This document shows positions 1 to 6,336 of a DNA stretch of 25,451 nucleotides, in pieces (position 1 is the first letter of the stretch; each line of letters opens with the position of its first letter). Origin of the DNA: Acidobacteriota bacterium (GTDB lineage: Bacteria > Acidobacteriota > Blastocatellia > Pyrinomonadales > Pyrinomonadaceae); NCBI GenBank assembly GCA_013813755.1, contig JACCRD010000181.1, forward strand, positions 1 to 25,451, in the 5' to 3' direction. The notes beneath the pieces are model-generated. The model had not been told where the DNA came from. It searched no databases and worked only from the letters and a program-made list of their open reading frames with translations. The position numbers and the translations under genes are program-made.

Positions 1-2
1 GA

Positions 3-266
3 ATTGAGGCAAAAAGAGTAGAAGCCGAAAAGCTCGAAGCTGAAAGAGTAGAAGCCGAAAGGGTCGCGGCTGAAAAAGCTGCTGCTGAAAAAGCTGAAGC
101 CGAAAGCGCAGCAAAAGCCGAAGCTGAAAGTGCCGCACAAGCTGAAGCGGAAAGCGCCGCAACTGCCGAATCTGAAGCTACAGAAACAGCAGTCGCGGAA
201 CCGGCAACGGAAACAACCGAAGAAGCACCGGCAGAAATAGATAAAAAGCCTGAAGACGCGGAGTAA
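3..266 (+). CDS. rpsP: Probable C-terminal tail of ribosomal protein S16 (partial, 5' end outside window)
   Basis: This is an open frame entering from the left edge and ending at TAA 264-266, giving 87 residues. The sequence is almost wholly Glu, Ala, Lys, Ser and Thr. It starts with five-residue units of the type EAERV/AAEKA (about positions 6-95), continues with three eight-residue units AEAESAA(K/Q/T) (93-164), and finishes in an acidic stretch. No S16 core fold is visible because the 5' end is missing. The S16 assignment comes from the neighbours: khpA, rimM, trmD and rplS follow in the order usual for an rpsP operon, and long low-complexity tails on S16 are known to me from Acidobacteria. 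The charged, low-complexity composition suggests a helical or disordered extension. It could instead be the tail of another protein, such as Ffh or an unrelated Ala/Glu-rich protein. Confidence 0.65.
   Translation: MEAKRVEAEKLEAERVEAERVAAEKAAAEKAEAESAAKAEAESAAQAEAESAATAESEATETAVAEPATETTEEAPAEIDKKPEDAE
6..164 (+). repeat. In-frame 15-nt and 24-nt tandem repeats encoding Ala/Glu/Lys units
   Basis: Positions 6-95 hold six degenerate 15-nt units encoding (E/A)A(E/K)(K/R)(L/V/A). Positions 93-164 hold three degenerate 24-nt units encoding AEAESAA followed by K, Q or T. Codons differ between units (gcc/gct/gcg for Ala, agc/agt for Ser) while the residues are kept. This suggests an older expansion maintained at the protein level. 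Confidence 0.75.
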
Positions 267-335
267 ATTCAGCTCTCGGTCTGAAAATCAAAGGCGCTAA
301 AATTCTTCCTGACCTGTCTGTAACATGCATACTTT

Positions 336-566
336 ATGAAAGAAGCGGTTGAAAAAATTATTAGCGCTCTGGTTGACGAAAAAGAAGCGGTTGAAGTGTC
401 TGAAGAATCGGGTGGACGGGCGCACGTGATTAAGGTTTGTGTCGCGGAAAGCGATATGGGGCGAATCATCGGTCGTGAAGGCAAAACCATCAAAGCGATT
501 CGTAGTCTTTTGTTTTTCGCCGGACAAAAACACGGTAAGCGATTTGTTTTGGACGTGGTTGAATAA
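336..566 (+). CDS. khpA: KH-domain RNA-binding protein KhpA
   Basis: A 76-residue protein that is essentially one type II KH domain. The GxxG nucleic-acid-binding loop is seen as IIGREG at residues 44-49, followed by the helix TIKAIRSLL and a final strand FVLDVVE. KhpA (KH-domain protein A, formerly YlqC) binds RNA and works with KhpB/Jag in Gram-positive bacteria. The short gene between rpsP and rimM is a widespread arrangement and supports the call. ATG 336 is chosen because it gives the usual 75-80 residues; no clear Shine-Dalgarno sequence precedes it. It lies 69 nt after the S16-like tail and 73 nt before rimM, so it probably belongs to the same transcript. Confidence 0.9.
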   Translation: MKEAVEKIISALVDEKEAVEVSEESGGRAHVIKVCVAESDMGRIIGREGKTIKAIRSLLFFAGQKHGKRFVLDVVE

Positions 567-639
567 TTTTGTCGATACGGCATCGGGCGTGTAAGTTTGC
601 CAAAATTGAGATTGACAATGAATTCGCGGCAGCCCGGAA

Positions 640-1152
640 ATGGAAGATTTAGTTACAATCGCTAAAATTGCCAAAACTCGCGGGTTGCGCGGCGAACTGG
701 TTGCCGATCTTTTGACTGATTTTCCTGAACGATTTGACAATCTGAAAAAAGTTTTTGCCGTTAAACCTTCGGGAGAAACTTTGGAACTTGAAATTGAAAA
801 GTTCTGGTTTCAGAAGGCGAGAATAATCTTAAAATTCGCTGGATTCGATTCGATTGAAGCGGCGGAAAATTTAAGAGATTGCGAAGTTTGCGTTTCTGAA
901 GCGGAAGCCGTCGAGCTTGAAGCGGATGAATTTTTCGACTGGCAGTTAGCCGAATGCGCGGTTGAAACGATTGATGGCAAAATTTTAGGTAAAGTTTCGG
1001 AATTGATGCGGACGGGCGGAACGGAAATTCTGGTTGTGAAAGGCGCGGAGAAAGATTATCTGATTCCTTTTGCCGAAACGATCTGCGTCGAAGTTGACAT
1101 TGAAAATAAGTTGATTAAAATTGACGCGCCTGAAGGTTTGCTGGAATTTTAG
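640..1152 (+). CDS. rimM: 16S rRNA-processing protein RimM
   Basis: A 170-residue protein, the usual size for RimM. The N-terminal RimM domain (about residues 5-85) begins with IAKIAKTRGLRGELVA, matching the family's opening motif G.hGl+Ge. The C-terminal PRC-barrel domain (about 95-168) contains FFDWQLAECAVET and an EILVVKG...LIPFAETI strand pattern. RimM binds ribosomal protein S19 and helps mature the 30S head. It sits 32 nt before trmD in the classic rimM-trmD-rplS cluster, so co-transcription is likely. ATG 640 fits the conserved N-terminus; upstream bases show no strong ribosome binding site. Confidence 0.95.
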   Translation: MEDLVTIAKIAKTRGLRGELVADLLTDFPERFDNLKKVFAVKPSGETLELEIEKFWFQKARIILKFAGFDSIEAAENLRDCEVCVSEAEAVELEADEFFDWQLAECAVETIDGKILGKVSELMRTGGTEILVVKGAEKDYLIPFAETICVEVDIENKLIKIDAPEGLLEF

Positions 1153-1184
1153 ATTTTTGACAAAAAAATAATCTAAAATCCAAA

Positions 1185-1892
1185 ATGAAAATAGACGTTT
1201 TAACAATTTTTCCAGACTTTTTTAAAGAAGTTTTTGACTTTGGCATTATTCGGCGCGCGCGTCTCGCGGGAATAGTAGAGATTGGCATTCACGATCTGCG
1301 TGAATTTACCACCGACAAACACCGGATGGTTGACGACCGACCGTTCGGCGGCGGCGACGGAATGGTTTTAAAATGCGAACCAATTTTTGCCGCGATTGAA
1401 AATTTAGTTGAAACCGACGTGCGCGAAAATTTTCCGAACGGAACGCGAGTCGTTTTGCTTTCGCCGCAGGGAAAACAATTTAAACAAGCCGTCGCCAAAG
1501 AGTTTACGGACAAAGCAGAACATATTATTTTGATTTGCGGGCGTTACGAAGGCGTAGACGAAAGAGTTAACGACGCGCTCGTAACTGATGAAATTTCCAT
1601 CGGAGATTATGTTCTTTCGGGCGGCGAACCGGCAGCGGTAGTTTTAGTTGACGCGATTACGAGACTTCTTCCGGAGGCTCTGGGAAGCGAAACTTCTGCC
1701 GCGAACGATTCTTTTTCAAACGGAATTTTAGATTGTCCGCATTACACACGCCCGCCAGAGTTTCGCGGAAGGCAAGTTCCCGAAGTTCTTCTAAGCGGCA
1801 ATCACGCGGAAATCGAAAAGTGGCGCCAAGAAAAGGCTTTAGAAAAAACCAGAAAGACGAGACAAGATTTATTGAAAGGAGAAAACAATTAA
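1185..1892 (+). CDS. trmD: tRNA (guanine-N1-)-methyltransferase TrmD
   Basis: A 235-residue SPOUT methyltransferase that makes m1G37 in tRNAs with G at position 36 and so guards against +1 frameshifting. The trefoil-knot S-adenosylmethionine site is intact: SPQGKQF (93-99), GRYEGVDERV (119-128) and YVLSGGE (142-148). The DSF motif with the probable catalytic aspartate is near residue 175. The C-terminal domain contains the family motif HYTRPPEFRG.QVPEVLLSGNH (186-207). Length and start (MKIDVLTIFP) are typical. It follows rimM by 32 nt and is separated from rplS by a 68-nt gap that carries an inverted repeat. Confidence 0.97.
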   Translation: MKIDVLTIFPDFFKEVFDFGIIRRARLAGIVEIGIHDLREFTTDKHRMVDDRPFGGGDGMVLKCEPIFAAIENLVETDVRENFPNGTRVVLLSPQGKQFKQAVAKEFTDKAEHIILICGRYEGVDERVNDALVTDEISIGDYVLSGGEPAAVVLVDAITRLLPEALGSETSAANDSFSNGILDCPHYTRPPEFRGRQVPEVLLSGNHAEIEKWRQEKALEKTRKTRQDLLKGENN

Positions 1893-1947
1893 CAGTGAGC
1901 AGTTGTCAATCAACAAAAAATGGCAACCGATACCTGCTCGCTGTTAA
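1889..1947. repeat. Inverted repeat at the trmD-rplS junction
   Basis: The 14-nt arm TTAACAGTGAGCAG (1889-1902) is mirrored by CTGCTCGCTGTTAA (1934-1947) with one mismatch. The left arm starts inside the trmD stop codon. A further CTGTTAACTG follows on the right. It could form a hairpin with a 31-nt loop, but no T-run follows, so an intrinsic terminator is unlikely. It looks like a small dispersed palindromic repeat. Confidence 0.6.
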
Positions 1948-1960
1948 CTGTTAACTGATT

Positions 1961-2326
1961 ATGAACCGTTTAGACAATATTGAAAATACACAATTAAGAG
2001 AAAATATTCCGAACTTCCAATCGGGCGACAGCGTGCGCGTCCACGTTCGGATTCAGGAAGGTAACAAAGAACGCTTGCAGGTTTTTGAAGGCATCGTCAT
2101 TGCCCGTAAACACGGCGGAAACCGCGAAACCGTGACGGTGCGAAAGGTGAGTTTCGGGGTCGGTGTGGAAAGAATTTTCCCGCTTCACGCAACCATTGTT
2201 GACCATATCGACGTTATCCGCCGCGGTAAAGTACGCCGCGCCAAACTTTATTATTTGCGCGATTTGCGCGGTAAAGCGGCTCGCATTCCGGAGCGCGATT
2301 TACGCGGAAAAGTTAAAAAAGCTTAA
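1961..2326 (+). CDS. rplS: 50S ribosomal protein L19
   Basis: A 121-residue protein matching L19 along its whole length. It has IPNFQSGDSVRVHVRI, then EGNKERLQVFEGIVIARK, the strand pattern RKVSFGVGVERIFPLHATIV, and RRGKVRRAKLYYLRDLRGKAARI. L19 sits at the 30S-50S interface. The C-terminus repeats LRGK twice (about residues 103-118) and ends in a basic tail, slightly beyond the shortest L19 proteins. It is the last gene of the rpsP-rplS cluster before a large hairpin. The start fits the standard MN.LD.IE opening. Confidence 0.97.
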   Translation: MNRLDNIENTQLRENIPNFQSGDSVRVHVRIQEGNKERLQVFEGIVIARKHGGNRETVTVRKVSFGVGVERIFPLHATIVDHIDVIRRGKVRRAKLYYLRDLRGKAARIPERDLRGKVKKA

Positions 2327-2356
2327 TAATCCCGGCAGGAATTTTAATTACTCAAG

Positions 2357-2426
2357 CCGTGAAACGACGCAAAAATACCCGAACTATATTTAAATGTTTG
2401 GCGTGAGTTTTTGCATCGTTTCACGG
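2357..2426 (+). terminator. Long hairpin after rplS, possible terminator
   Basis: The 19-nt arm at 2357-2375 (CCGTGAAACGACGCAAAAA) pairs with 2408-2426 with one mismatch, leaving a 32-nt A/T-rich loop. Four T residues follow immediately (2427-2430). The position between rplS and rnhB suits termination or attenuation. However, the stem is longer, the loop larger and the T-run shorter than in a typical intrinsic terminator, so it may instead be a dispersed palindromic repeat. Confidence 0.5.
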
Positions 2427-2448
2427 TTTTGTATTTCTTCAAACTTTA

Positions 2449-3066
2449 ATGAAAACCGAATCGACAAACATCAATCTGAACTTTGAACAACAGGCAGTTA
2501 ACGAAGGATTTCGTTTTATCGCGGGTGTTGATGAAGTCGGACGCGGCTGTCTGGCAGGCGCAGTCGTGGCGGCGGCGGTTATTTTGGACATTTCAAAACC
2601 TTTGCCCGCTGGCTTAAATGATTCTAAGAAAATCTCTGCCAAAATTCGCGAGCGCATTAGTGAAGAAGTAAAGCAAAACTGTTTAGCGTATTCAATCGGA
2701 CAAATTGAAGCCGAAGAAATTGACCGCATCAATATTCTGCGGGCGACAAAAAAAGCGATGCGTCTGGCAATTGAAAACCTAAACCCGCGTCCCGATTTTT
2801 TATTGATTGACGCGGTTCAGTTAAAAGACTTAGATTTACCGCAAAAAGCTATCATCCACGGCGACGCGATTTCCGCCTCAATCGCCGCGGCATCAATTAT
2901 TGCAAAGGTTTACCGCGACAATTTAATGTGCGAACTTGATAAAAATTATCCCGCATACGGTTTTGCCAAACACGCCGGCTACGGAACAAAAATGCATTTC
3001 GAAGCGTTAAGAAAATTTGGCGCGTGCGAGCTTCATCGCAAAACTTTTCGCGGTGTCGTTTCGTAA
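2449..3066 (+). CDS. rnhB: Ribonuclease HII
   Basis: A 205-residue RNase HII, which cleaves the RNA strand of RNA-DNA hybrids and nicks at single ribonucleotides in DNA. The catalytic carboxylates are present: D28 and E29 in GVDEVGRG, D121 in LLIDAVQL, and D157 in VYRD. The family motifs LNDSK (57-60), HGDA..ASIAAASI.AK and YPAYGFAKHAGYGT are intact. The C-terminus ends HRKTFRGVVS. The last eleven codons have degraded copies at 4721-4750 and 5341-5370. The gene follows the L19 cluster, a common bacterial arrangement. ATG 2449 leaves about 22 residues before the first core strand, which is acceptable but could be shorter. Confidence 0.96.
   Translation: MKTESTNINLNFEQQAVNEGFRFIAGVDEVGRGCLAGAVVAAAVILDISKPLPAGLNDSKKISAKIRERISEEVKQNCLAYSIGQIEAEEIDRINILRATKKAMRLAIENLNPRPDFLLIDAVQLKDLDLPQKAIIHGDAISASIAAASIIAKVYRDNLMCELDKNYPAYGFAKHAGYGTKMHFEALRKFGACELHRKTFRGVVS
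3034..3066 (+). repeat. Source copy of a triplicated rnhB 3' end (copy 1)
   Basis: This is the intact 3' end of rnhB, encoding HRKTFRGVVS and its stop. Two decayed copies occur at 4721-4750 and 5341-5370. The palindromic core CGCAAAAC-TTTTCGCG overlaps it. Confidence 0.7.
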
Positions 3067-3076
3067 ATATTTTTCA

Positions 3077-3631
3077 ATGAATTCGGAAGATATAAAAATT
3101 GAAAGCCTGAAGCGTATCGTAATCGTCGGCACAAGTTGTTCTGGAAAAACTACTTTGGCAAAAAATTTGGCTCAAGCCTTAGGCGTCAAGCACATCGAAC
3201 TTGACTCGATTTACTGGCTGCCCGGTTGGGTTGGAAGACCAAAAGAGGAGTTTAGAAATTTAGTTGAAAAGGAAGTCGCCACCGACCTCTGGGTTCTGGA
3301 CGGAAATTATTCCAAAACACGCGACATTGTTTGGAAACGCGCCACCACGATTATTTGGCTTAACTATTCTTTTCCGCTAGTCGCGTATCAAGCCCTTCGT
3401 CGTACTACGCAACGCATTTTCACGCGGGAAATTCTTTATTCACAAAACCGTGAAACTTTCAAGCAGGCATTTATGAGCAGAGACTCAATTTTACTCTGGG
3501 TTTTAACTACTTTTCATCGCCTTCGACGTGATTATCCGTCATTACTGCAGGTAATTTCCTCCGGTGAAACAAAAGTTATAGTCTTTCAAAACCCAAAAAA
3601 AACCAATGAATTTCTAAAGCGCCTTGATTAA
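3077..3631 (+). CDS. FlaR/adenylate-kinase-like P-loop protein, paralogue 1
   Basis: A 184-residue P-loop NTPase. The Walker A motif is GTSCSGKTT (18-26) and a second conserved block is LDSIYWLPGW (42-51). The VLDGNYS motif (74-79) and the Arg-rich lid-like stretch LRRTTQRIFTRE follow. The pattern matches proteins annotated as 'topology modulation protein FlaR' or adenylate-kinase-related. These are small nucleotide or metabolite kinases whose substrate is usually unknown. About 100 of the first 160 residues are identical to the second copy at 4758 (hand alignment). ATG 3077 is chosen because the frame upstream only adds residues overlapping rnhB, and residue 1 then aligns with the paralogue. 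The start is 10 nt after the rnhB stop. The stop codon TAA (3629-3631) lies inside the target duplication of the following IS. Confidence 0.85.
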   Translation: MNSEDIKIESLKRIVIVGTSCSGKTTLAKNLAQALGVKHIELDSIYWLPGWVGRPKEEFRNLVEKEVATDLWVLDGNYSKTRDIVWKRATTIIWLNYSFPLVAYQALRRTTQRIFTREILYSQNRETFKQAFMSRDSILLWVLTTFHRLRRDYPSLLQVISSGETKVIVFQNPKKTNEFLKRLD

Positions 3632-3633
3632 AT

Positions 3634-3650
3634 TAGGAGTTACGCAGTTG
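3634..3650 (+). repeat. IS left terminal inverted repeat
   Basis: 17-bp end TAGGAGTTACGCAGTTG, matching the right end at 16 of 17 positions. It contains the transposase stop codon on the minus strand (3640-3642). Confidence 0.85.
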
Positions 3651-4638
3651 GAATAAGCGAATAACGCGGATTCGCCAAATATGCCCTGACCGCATCTCGA
3701 ATAATACTGGTTTTGGCTTCGATCCAACTGATTTTTTCTCGATAACAATGACTTTCCAATCTGACAAATGCTCTGATACACAGCCCGATGTGATTCAACA
3801 CCGGGCGCAGCCGGCGGCATTGCGCGCGTTCAATCAGGCACTGCTGTTTGAGGGCGCGATGGTACATCTCAATCCGCCACGTGCTTTTGGCTTCGGTTTG
3901 CCGTTCCGCTTCGGTCATCTTCTCAAGGCTCGTCGCCTAGTATTCCGCCGTGCCGTCTGTGGCACGGACGCAGAATACCTTGATTTCTCCAAACCCCTTG
4001 AGCCAGCAGATTGTGCCATCCCTGCCGCACAATCCGGCGGCAGAAACCGCTTGCAAGCCGCTCCGGTTGACATTGATCTGCCGGTTCGCTTTGAGCCGGG
4101 TCAAAAAATGCCAGCCCAAAGAGCGCACCAATTTCAGATTCTCAACCGACCCATACCAACTATCGAAACAAACCAGTTCGGGATTAAATCCGCGCTCAAA
4201 CGCGTTGAGCAGCATCTCGGCAAAATGATCGTTCTTGGTTTTGCCGTCGCGGTCTTTATCAAAGACGCGATAATCAATCGGCACACACCGAGTCCCGTCC
4301 GTCCAGAGCAAAGTAATCAAGTTGATTCCATTGACAACCGCTTTTTGTTTGCCCGACCAATGCCGATAAACCAGAGCGTTTCTCTCCGAATACGGCTTCT
4401 CAAGGGTCGAATCATCCAGCACCAGGATGCCACTCGTCAAATCAATTTGCGTTTTCGCCTCTTCCCAGAGCGTTTCGGCATCGGGTTCGAGACGCGCCAG
4501 CAAGCGAGTAAAAGCATCGTGCGCGGGAGCGTCTTTGCTCTCCGGCTGCACACGCTCGGCTTCGGTCGCGGTCACGTCGCGCGGCGTGGCGATGATAAAG
4601 TTAATGTAATCTTCGTCGGTAACTTTTGGCGGATTCAT
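3640..4638 (-). pseudogene. IS701/IS4-like transposase, interrupted by an in-frame amber codon
   Basis: Read on the minus strand, the frame runs from ATG 4638 to TAA 3640 as 332 codons with one internal stop, TAG at 3939-3937. The part before it (233 residues) holds two of the three catalytic acidic residues: LVLDDSTLEKPY and VCFDSWYGS. The part after it holds the glutamate motif WRIEMYHRALKQ, with the E-(6)-K spacing of DDE enzymes. Both parts are in the same frame, so this is a single nonsense change and not a frameshift. In related transposases I recall EYWATS at this point, so TAG probably replaces a TGG tryptophan codon by one transition. Without readthrough the product lacks the catalytic glutamate and should be inactive. 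Codons on both sides look normal, so the mutation appears recent. Confidence 0.85.
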
Positions 4639-4663
4639 TCTTTATTTCTATCAAATATCTGTT

Positions 4664-4680
4664 CAACTGCGTAAGTCCTA
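4664..4680 (-). repeat. IS right terminal inverted repeat
   Basis: 17-bp end, reading TAGGACTTACGCAGTTG on the minus strand. It is followed directly by the TAAAT target duplication. Confidence 0.85.
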
Positions 4681-4720
4681 TAAATAAAACGACCAAAAAT
4701 TAAACTTTCTGAAAATTACT

Positions 4721-4750
4721 CACCGCAAAACTTTTAGCGGCGTTTTGTAA
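4721..4750 (+). repeat. Decayed copy of the rnhB 3' end (copy 2)
   Basis: Read in frame, this encodes HRKTFSGVL and then TAA, matching the rnhB terminus HRKTFRGVVS. The similarity continues into the leader AAATTCAAATG of the second kinase gene, as in the first unit. It marks the left boundary of a tandem duplication. Confidence 0.7.
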
Positions 4751-4757
4751 AATTCAA

Positions 4758-5324
4758 ATGCAGATCAAACAATTCAAAGCTGAGTCTCTAAAGCGCGTTT
4801 CGGTTGTCGGCACAAGTTGTTCGGGGAAAACTACTTTTGCCAAAAATCTCGCAAATATCCTTGAAATTAAACACGTTCAACTCGATGCAATCAACTTTCT
4901 GCCTGATTGGATTGAAAGACCGAAAGAGGAATTTTTAGATTTGGTTGAGAAAGAAGCCGCTGCCGACGTTTGGGTATTTGACGGAAATTATACGCGCACC
5001 CGCGAGATTGTTTGGCAACGGGCGACGGCGATTGTCTGGCTCAATTACTCGTTTTCACGAACTTTTTACCGTTCGGTGAGGCGCACGATGCACCGCGTTT
5101 TCAGCCGCGAAGAACTTTATTCCGGAAACCGCGAAACATTTCAAAAGGCATTTATGAGCCGCGATTCAATTCTGCTTTGGGTTATGACGACATATTACGA
5201 AAAGCGGCGCAGATATACGAAACTTCTACGCGAAGACAAACTAAACGAAAAAGAGATTTTCATTTTCGAGCGCCCAAAGCAGGCAGAAGAATTTCTTCGA
5301 CAGGTTAAGCAATTAAACGCTTAA
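4758..5324 (+). CDS. FlaR/adenylate-kinase-like P-loop protein, paralogue 2
   Basis: A 188-residue P-loop protein with the same plan as the copy at 3077. It has Walker A GTSCSGKTT (18-26), LDAINFLPDW (42-51), FDGNYTRTRE (74-83) and the invariant block AFMSRDSILLW (131-141). Similarity to copy 1 is strong to about residue 158 and weak in the last 30 residues. Divergence is mostly conservative, so both copies appear to be under selection. Start and spacing match paralogue 1: the gene begins 7 nt after a decayed rnhB tail. The biochemical substrate cannot be told from the sequence. The family resembles adenylate/shikimate kinase folds and is often annotated as an AAA-type ATPase or FlaR. Confidence 0.85.
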   Translation: MQIKQFKAESLKRVSVVGTSCSGKTTFAKNLANILEIKHVQLDAINFLPDWIERPKEEFLDLVEKEAAADVWVFDGNYTRTREIVWQRATAIVWLNYSFSRTFYRSVRRTMHRVFSREELYSGNRETFQKAFMSRDSILLWVMTTYYEKRRRYTKLLREDKLNEKEIFIFERPKQAEEFLRQVKQLNA

Positions 5325-5340
5325 ATTTCCATAAAACATT

Positions 5341-5370
5341 CACCGTAAAATTTTTCGCTGCAATTTATAA
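5341..5370 (+). repeat. Decayed copy of the rnhB 3' end (copy 3)
   Basis: Read in frame, this encodes HRKIFRCNL and then TAA, a third version of the rnhB terminus. It lies 16 nt after paralogue 2. No third kinase gene follows. It is either the far boundary of the duplicated unit or the remains of a deleted third unit. Confidence 0.6.
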
Positions 5371-5422
5371 TTTCGCGCTCGAAAAATATTTTCGTGTAAC
5401 TATGCCGAATTGTGTTTAGGTA

Positions 5423-5527
5423 ATGGAAGCCAATTACGAAAAGGAAGAATTTGCGGAGGAAGCAGCGAAAACGAAAAGATTTTTGCTGAAAAGTAACATT
5501 TCGATTGCGCTTAAAGCGGAAAATTAA
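5423..5527 (+). CDS. Possible small ORF of unknown function
   Basis: A 34-residue frame, charged and rich in Glu, Lys and Ala (MEANYEKEEFAEEAAKTKRF...), in the 223-nt gap before the channel gene. A weak AGG lies 2 nt before the ATG. I recognise no family. The composition is gene-like, but the length is short enough to arise by chance, and it may be a remnant. Confidence 0.2.
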   Translation: MEANYEKEEFAEEAAKTKRFLLKSNISIALKAEN

Positions 5528-5547
5528 AGATTCAGTAAAATTGGTAT

Positions 5548-6336
5548 ATGAATGAAGTAAAACTTTCCAACCGCGAGCTATTCAATGAACAGCGTCGGAG
5601 TTTGCTCGCGCGAATTGAAGGCTGGCTCGAAACTCCAATGCTCATTCTCGGTTTCGTCTGGCTCGGACTGCTGATTTACGAATTTATCTGGAATCTCCCA
5701 CCCGCGCTCGAACTAACCGGAACAATCATCTGGATAATTTTTATTCTCGACTTTGCCGTCAAATTCATACTCGCGCCCGACAAAACCGATTATCTAAAAT
5801 CAAACTGGCTGACCGCGCTCTCTTTGCTCGTTCCCGCTTTGCGCGTATTTCGGATTTTTCGCGTATTTCGTTTTTTGCGGGCGGCTCGCGGGTTACGTCT
5901 GTTTCGGATTGTAACCTCGCTCAATCGCGGGATGAAAGCTCTCGGCGCAAGTTTCGGGCGGCGCGGCTTCGGTTATGTGGTCGCGCTTTCGATCATCGTC
6001 GTTTTTGCAGGCGCTGCCGGAATGCTCACTTTTGAAAACGAGGTCGAAGGCGGAATAAAAACCTACGGCAACGCGCTCTGGTGGACGGCGATGATGATTA
6101 CGACCATCGGCTCGGAGTATTTTCCGCAGACGATTGAAGGGCGCGTTTTATGCTTTATTCTCGCGCTCTACGGTTTCGCAGTGTTCGGTTATGTAACGGC
6201 GACGTTGGCGACGTTTTTCGTCGGACGCGATGCGGAAAACGCCGAATCGGAAATCGCGGGCGCGGAAGACATCAAAGCCTTACGCGACGAAATCGCTCTG
6301 CTGCGTGAGGAAATAAAACAGCTGCGCGAGCAATAA
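5548..6336 (+). CDS. Voltage-gated-type ion channel with an atypical TTIGSEY pore
   Basis: A 262-residue membrane protein of the ion-transport (six-helix channel) family. Likely segments are S1 31-49, S2 57-75, S3 84-97, S4 98-124, S5 143-161, a pore loop near 175-195 and S6 199-226. S4 is a clear voltage-sensor-like helix with Arg at nearly every third position (ALRVFRIFRVFRFLRAARG). The C-terminus (241-262) is a heptad-patterned coiled coil (ALRDEIALLREEIKQLREQ) that would suit tetramer assembly. The pore motif is TTIGSEYFP (185-193), not the potassium signature TTVGYGD, so ion selectivity cannot be assumed. I believe similar GSEY/GSDY pores occur in bacterial homologues annotated as ion transporters, but I cannot confirm this here. 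It stands alone, with no obvious operon partner. Confidence 0.88.
   Translation: MNEVKLSNRELFNEQRRSLLARIEGWLETPMLILGFVWLGLLIYEFIWNLPPALELTGTIIWIIFILDFAVKFILAPDKTDYLKSNWLTALSLLVPALRVFRIFRVFRFLRAARGLRLFRIVTSLNRGMKALGASFGRRGFGYVVALSIIVVFAGAAGMLTFENEVEGGIKTYGNALWWTAMMITTIGSEYFPQTIEGRVLCFILALYGFAVFGYVTATLATFFVGRDAENAESEIAGAEDIKALRDEIALLREEIKQLREQ

Larger units (their letters stand above)
3629..4685. mobile_element. IS701/IS4-like insertion sequence with inverted repeats and 5-bp target duplication
   Basis: The element runs from 3634 to 4680 (1,047 bp). Its ends are 17-bp inverted repeats matching at 16 positions: TAGGAGTTACGCAGTTG at 3634-3650 and the complement of TAGGACTTACGCAGTTG at 4664-4680. 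It is flanked by a perfect TAAAT direct repeat (3629-3633 and 4681-4685), which marks the insertion. The single transposase gene is on the minus strand and its stop codon lies inside the left inverted repeat. The family is judged from the DDE signature of the transposase. IS701 members usually make a 4-bp duplication as I recall, so the 5-bp repeat leaves the subgroup open. The element appears somewhat richer in G+C than its neighbours. Confidence 0.85.

Noticed and set aside
3937..3939. The amber codon read as programmed readthrough or pyrrolysine
   Set aside because: No pyrrolysine genes or readthrough context are visible, and a tryptophan codon is expected at this site in relatives; a simple nonsense mutation explains it.
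3748..4674. A 308-codon plus-strand open frame opposite the IS transposase
   Set aside because: It is antisense to a clear DDE transposase with catalytic motifs on the minus strand, and its own translation has no recognisable domain.
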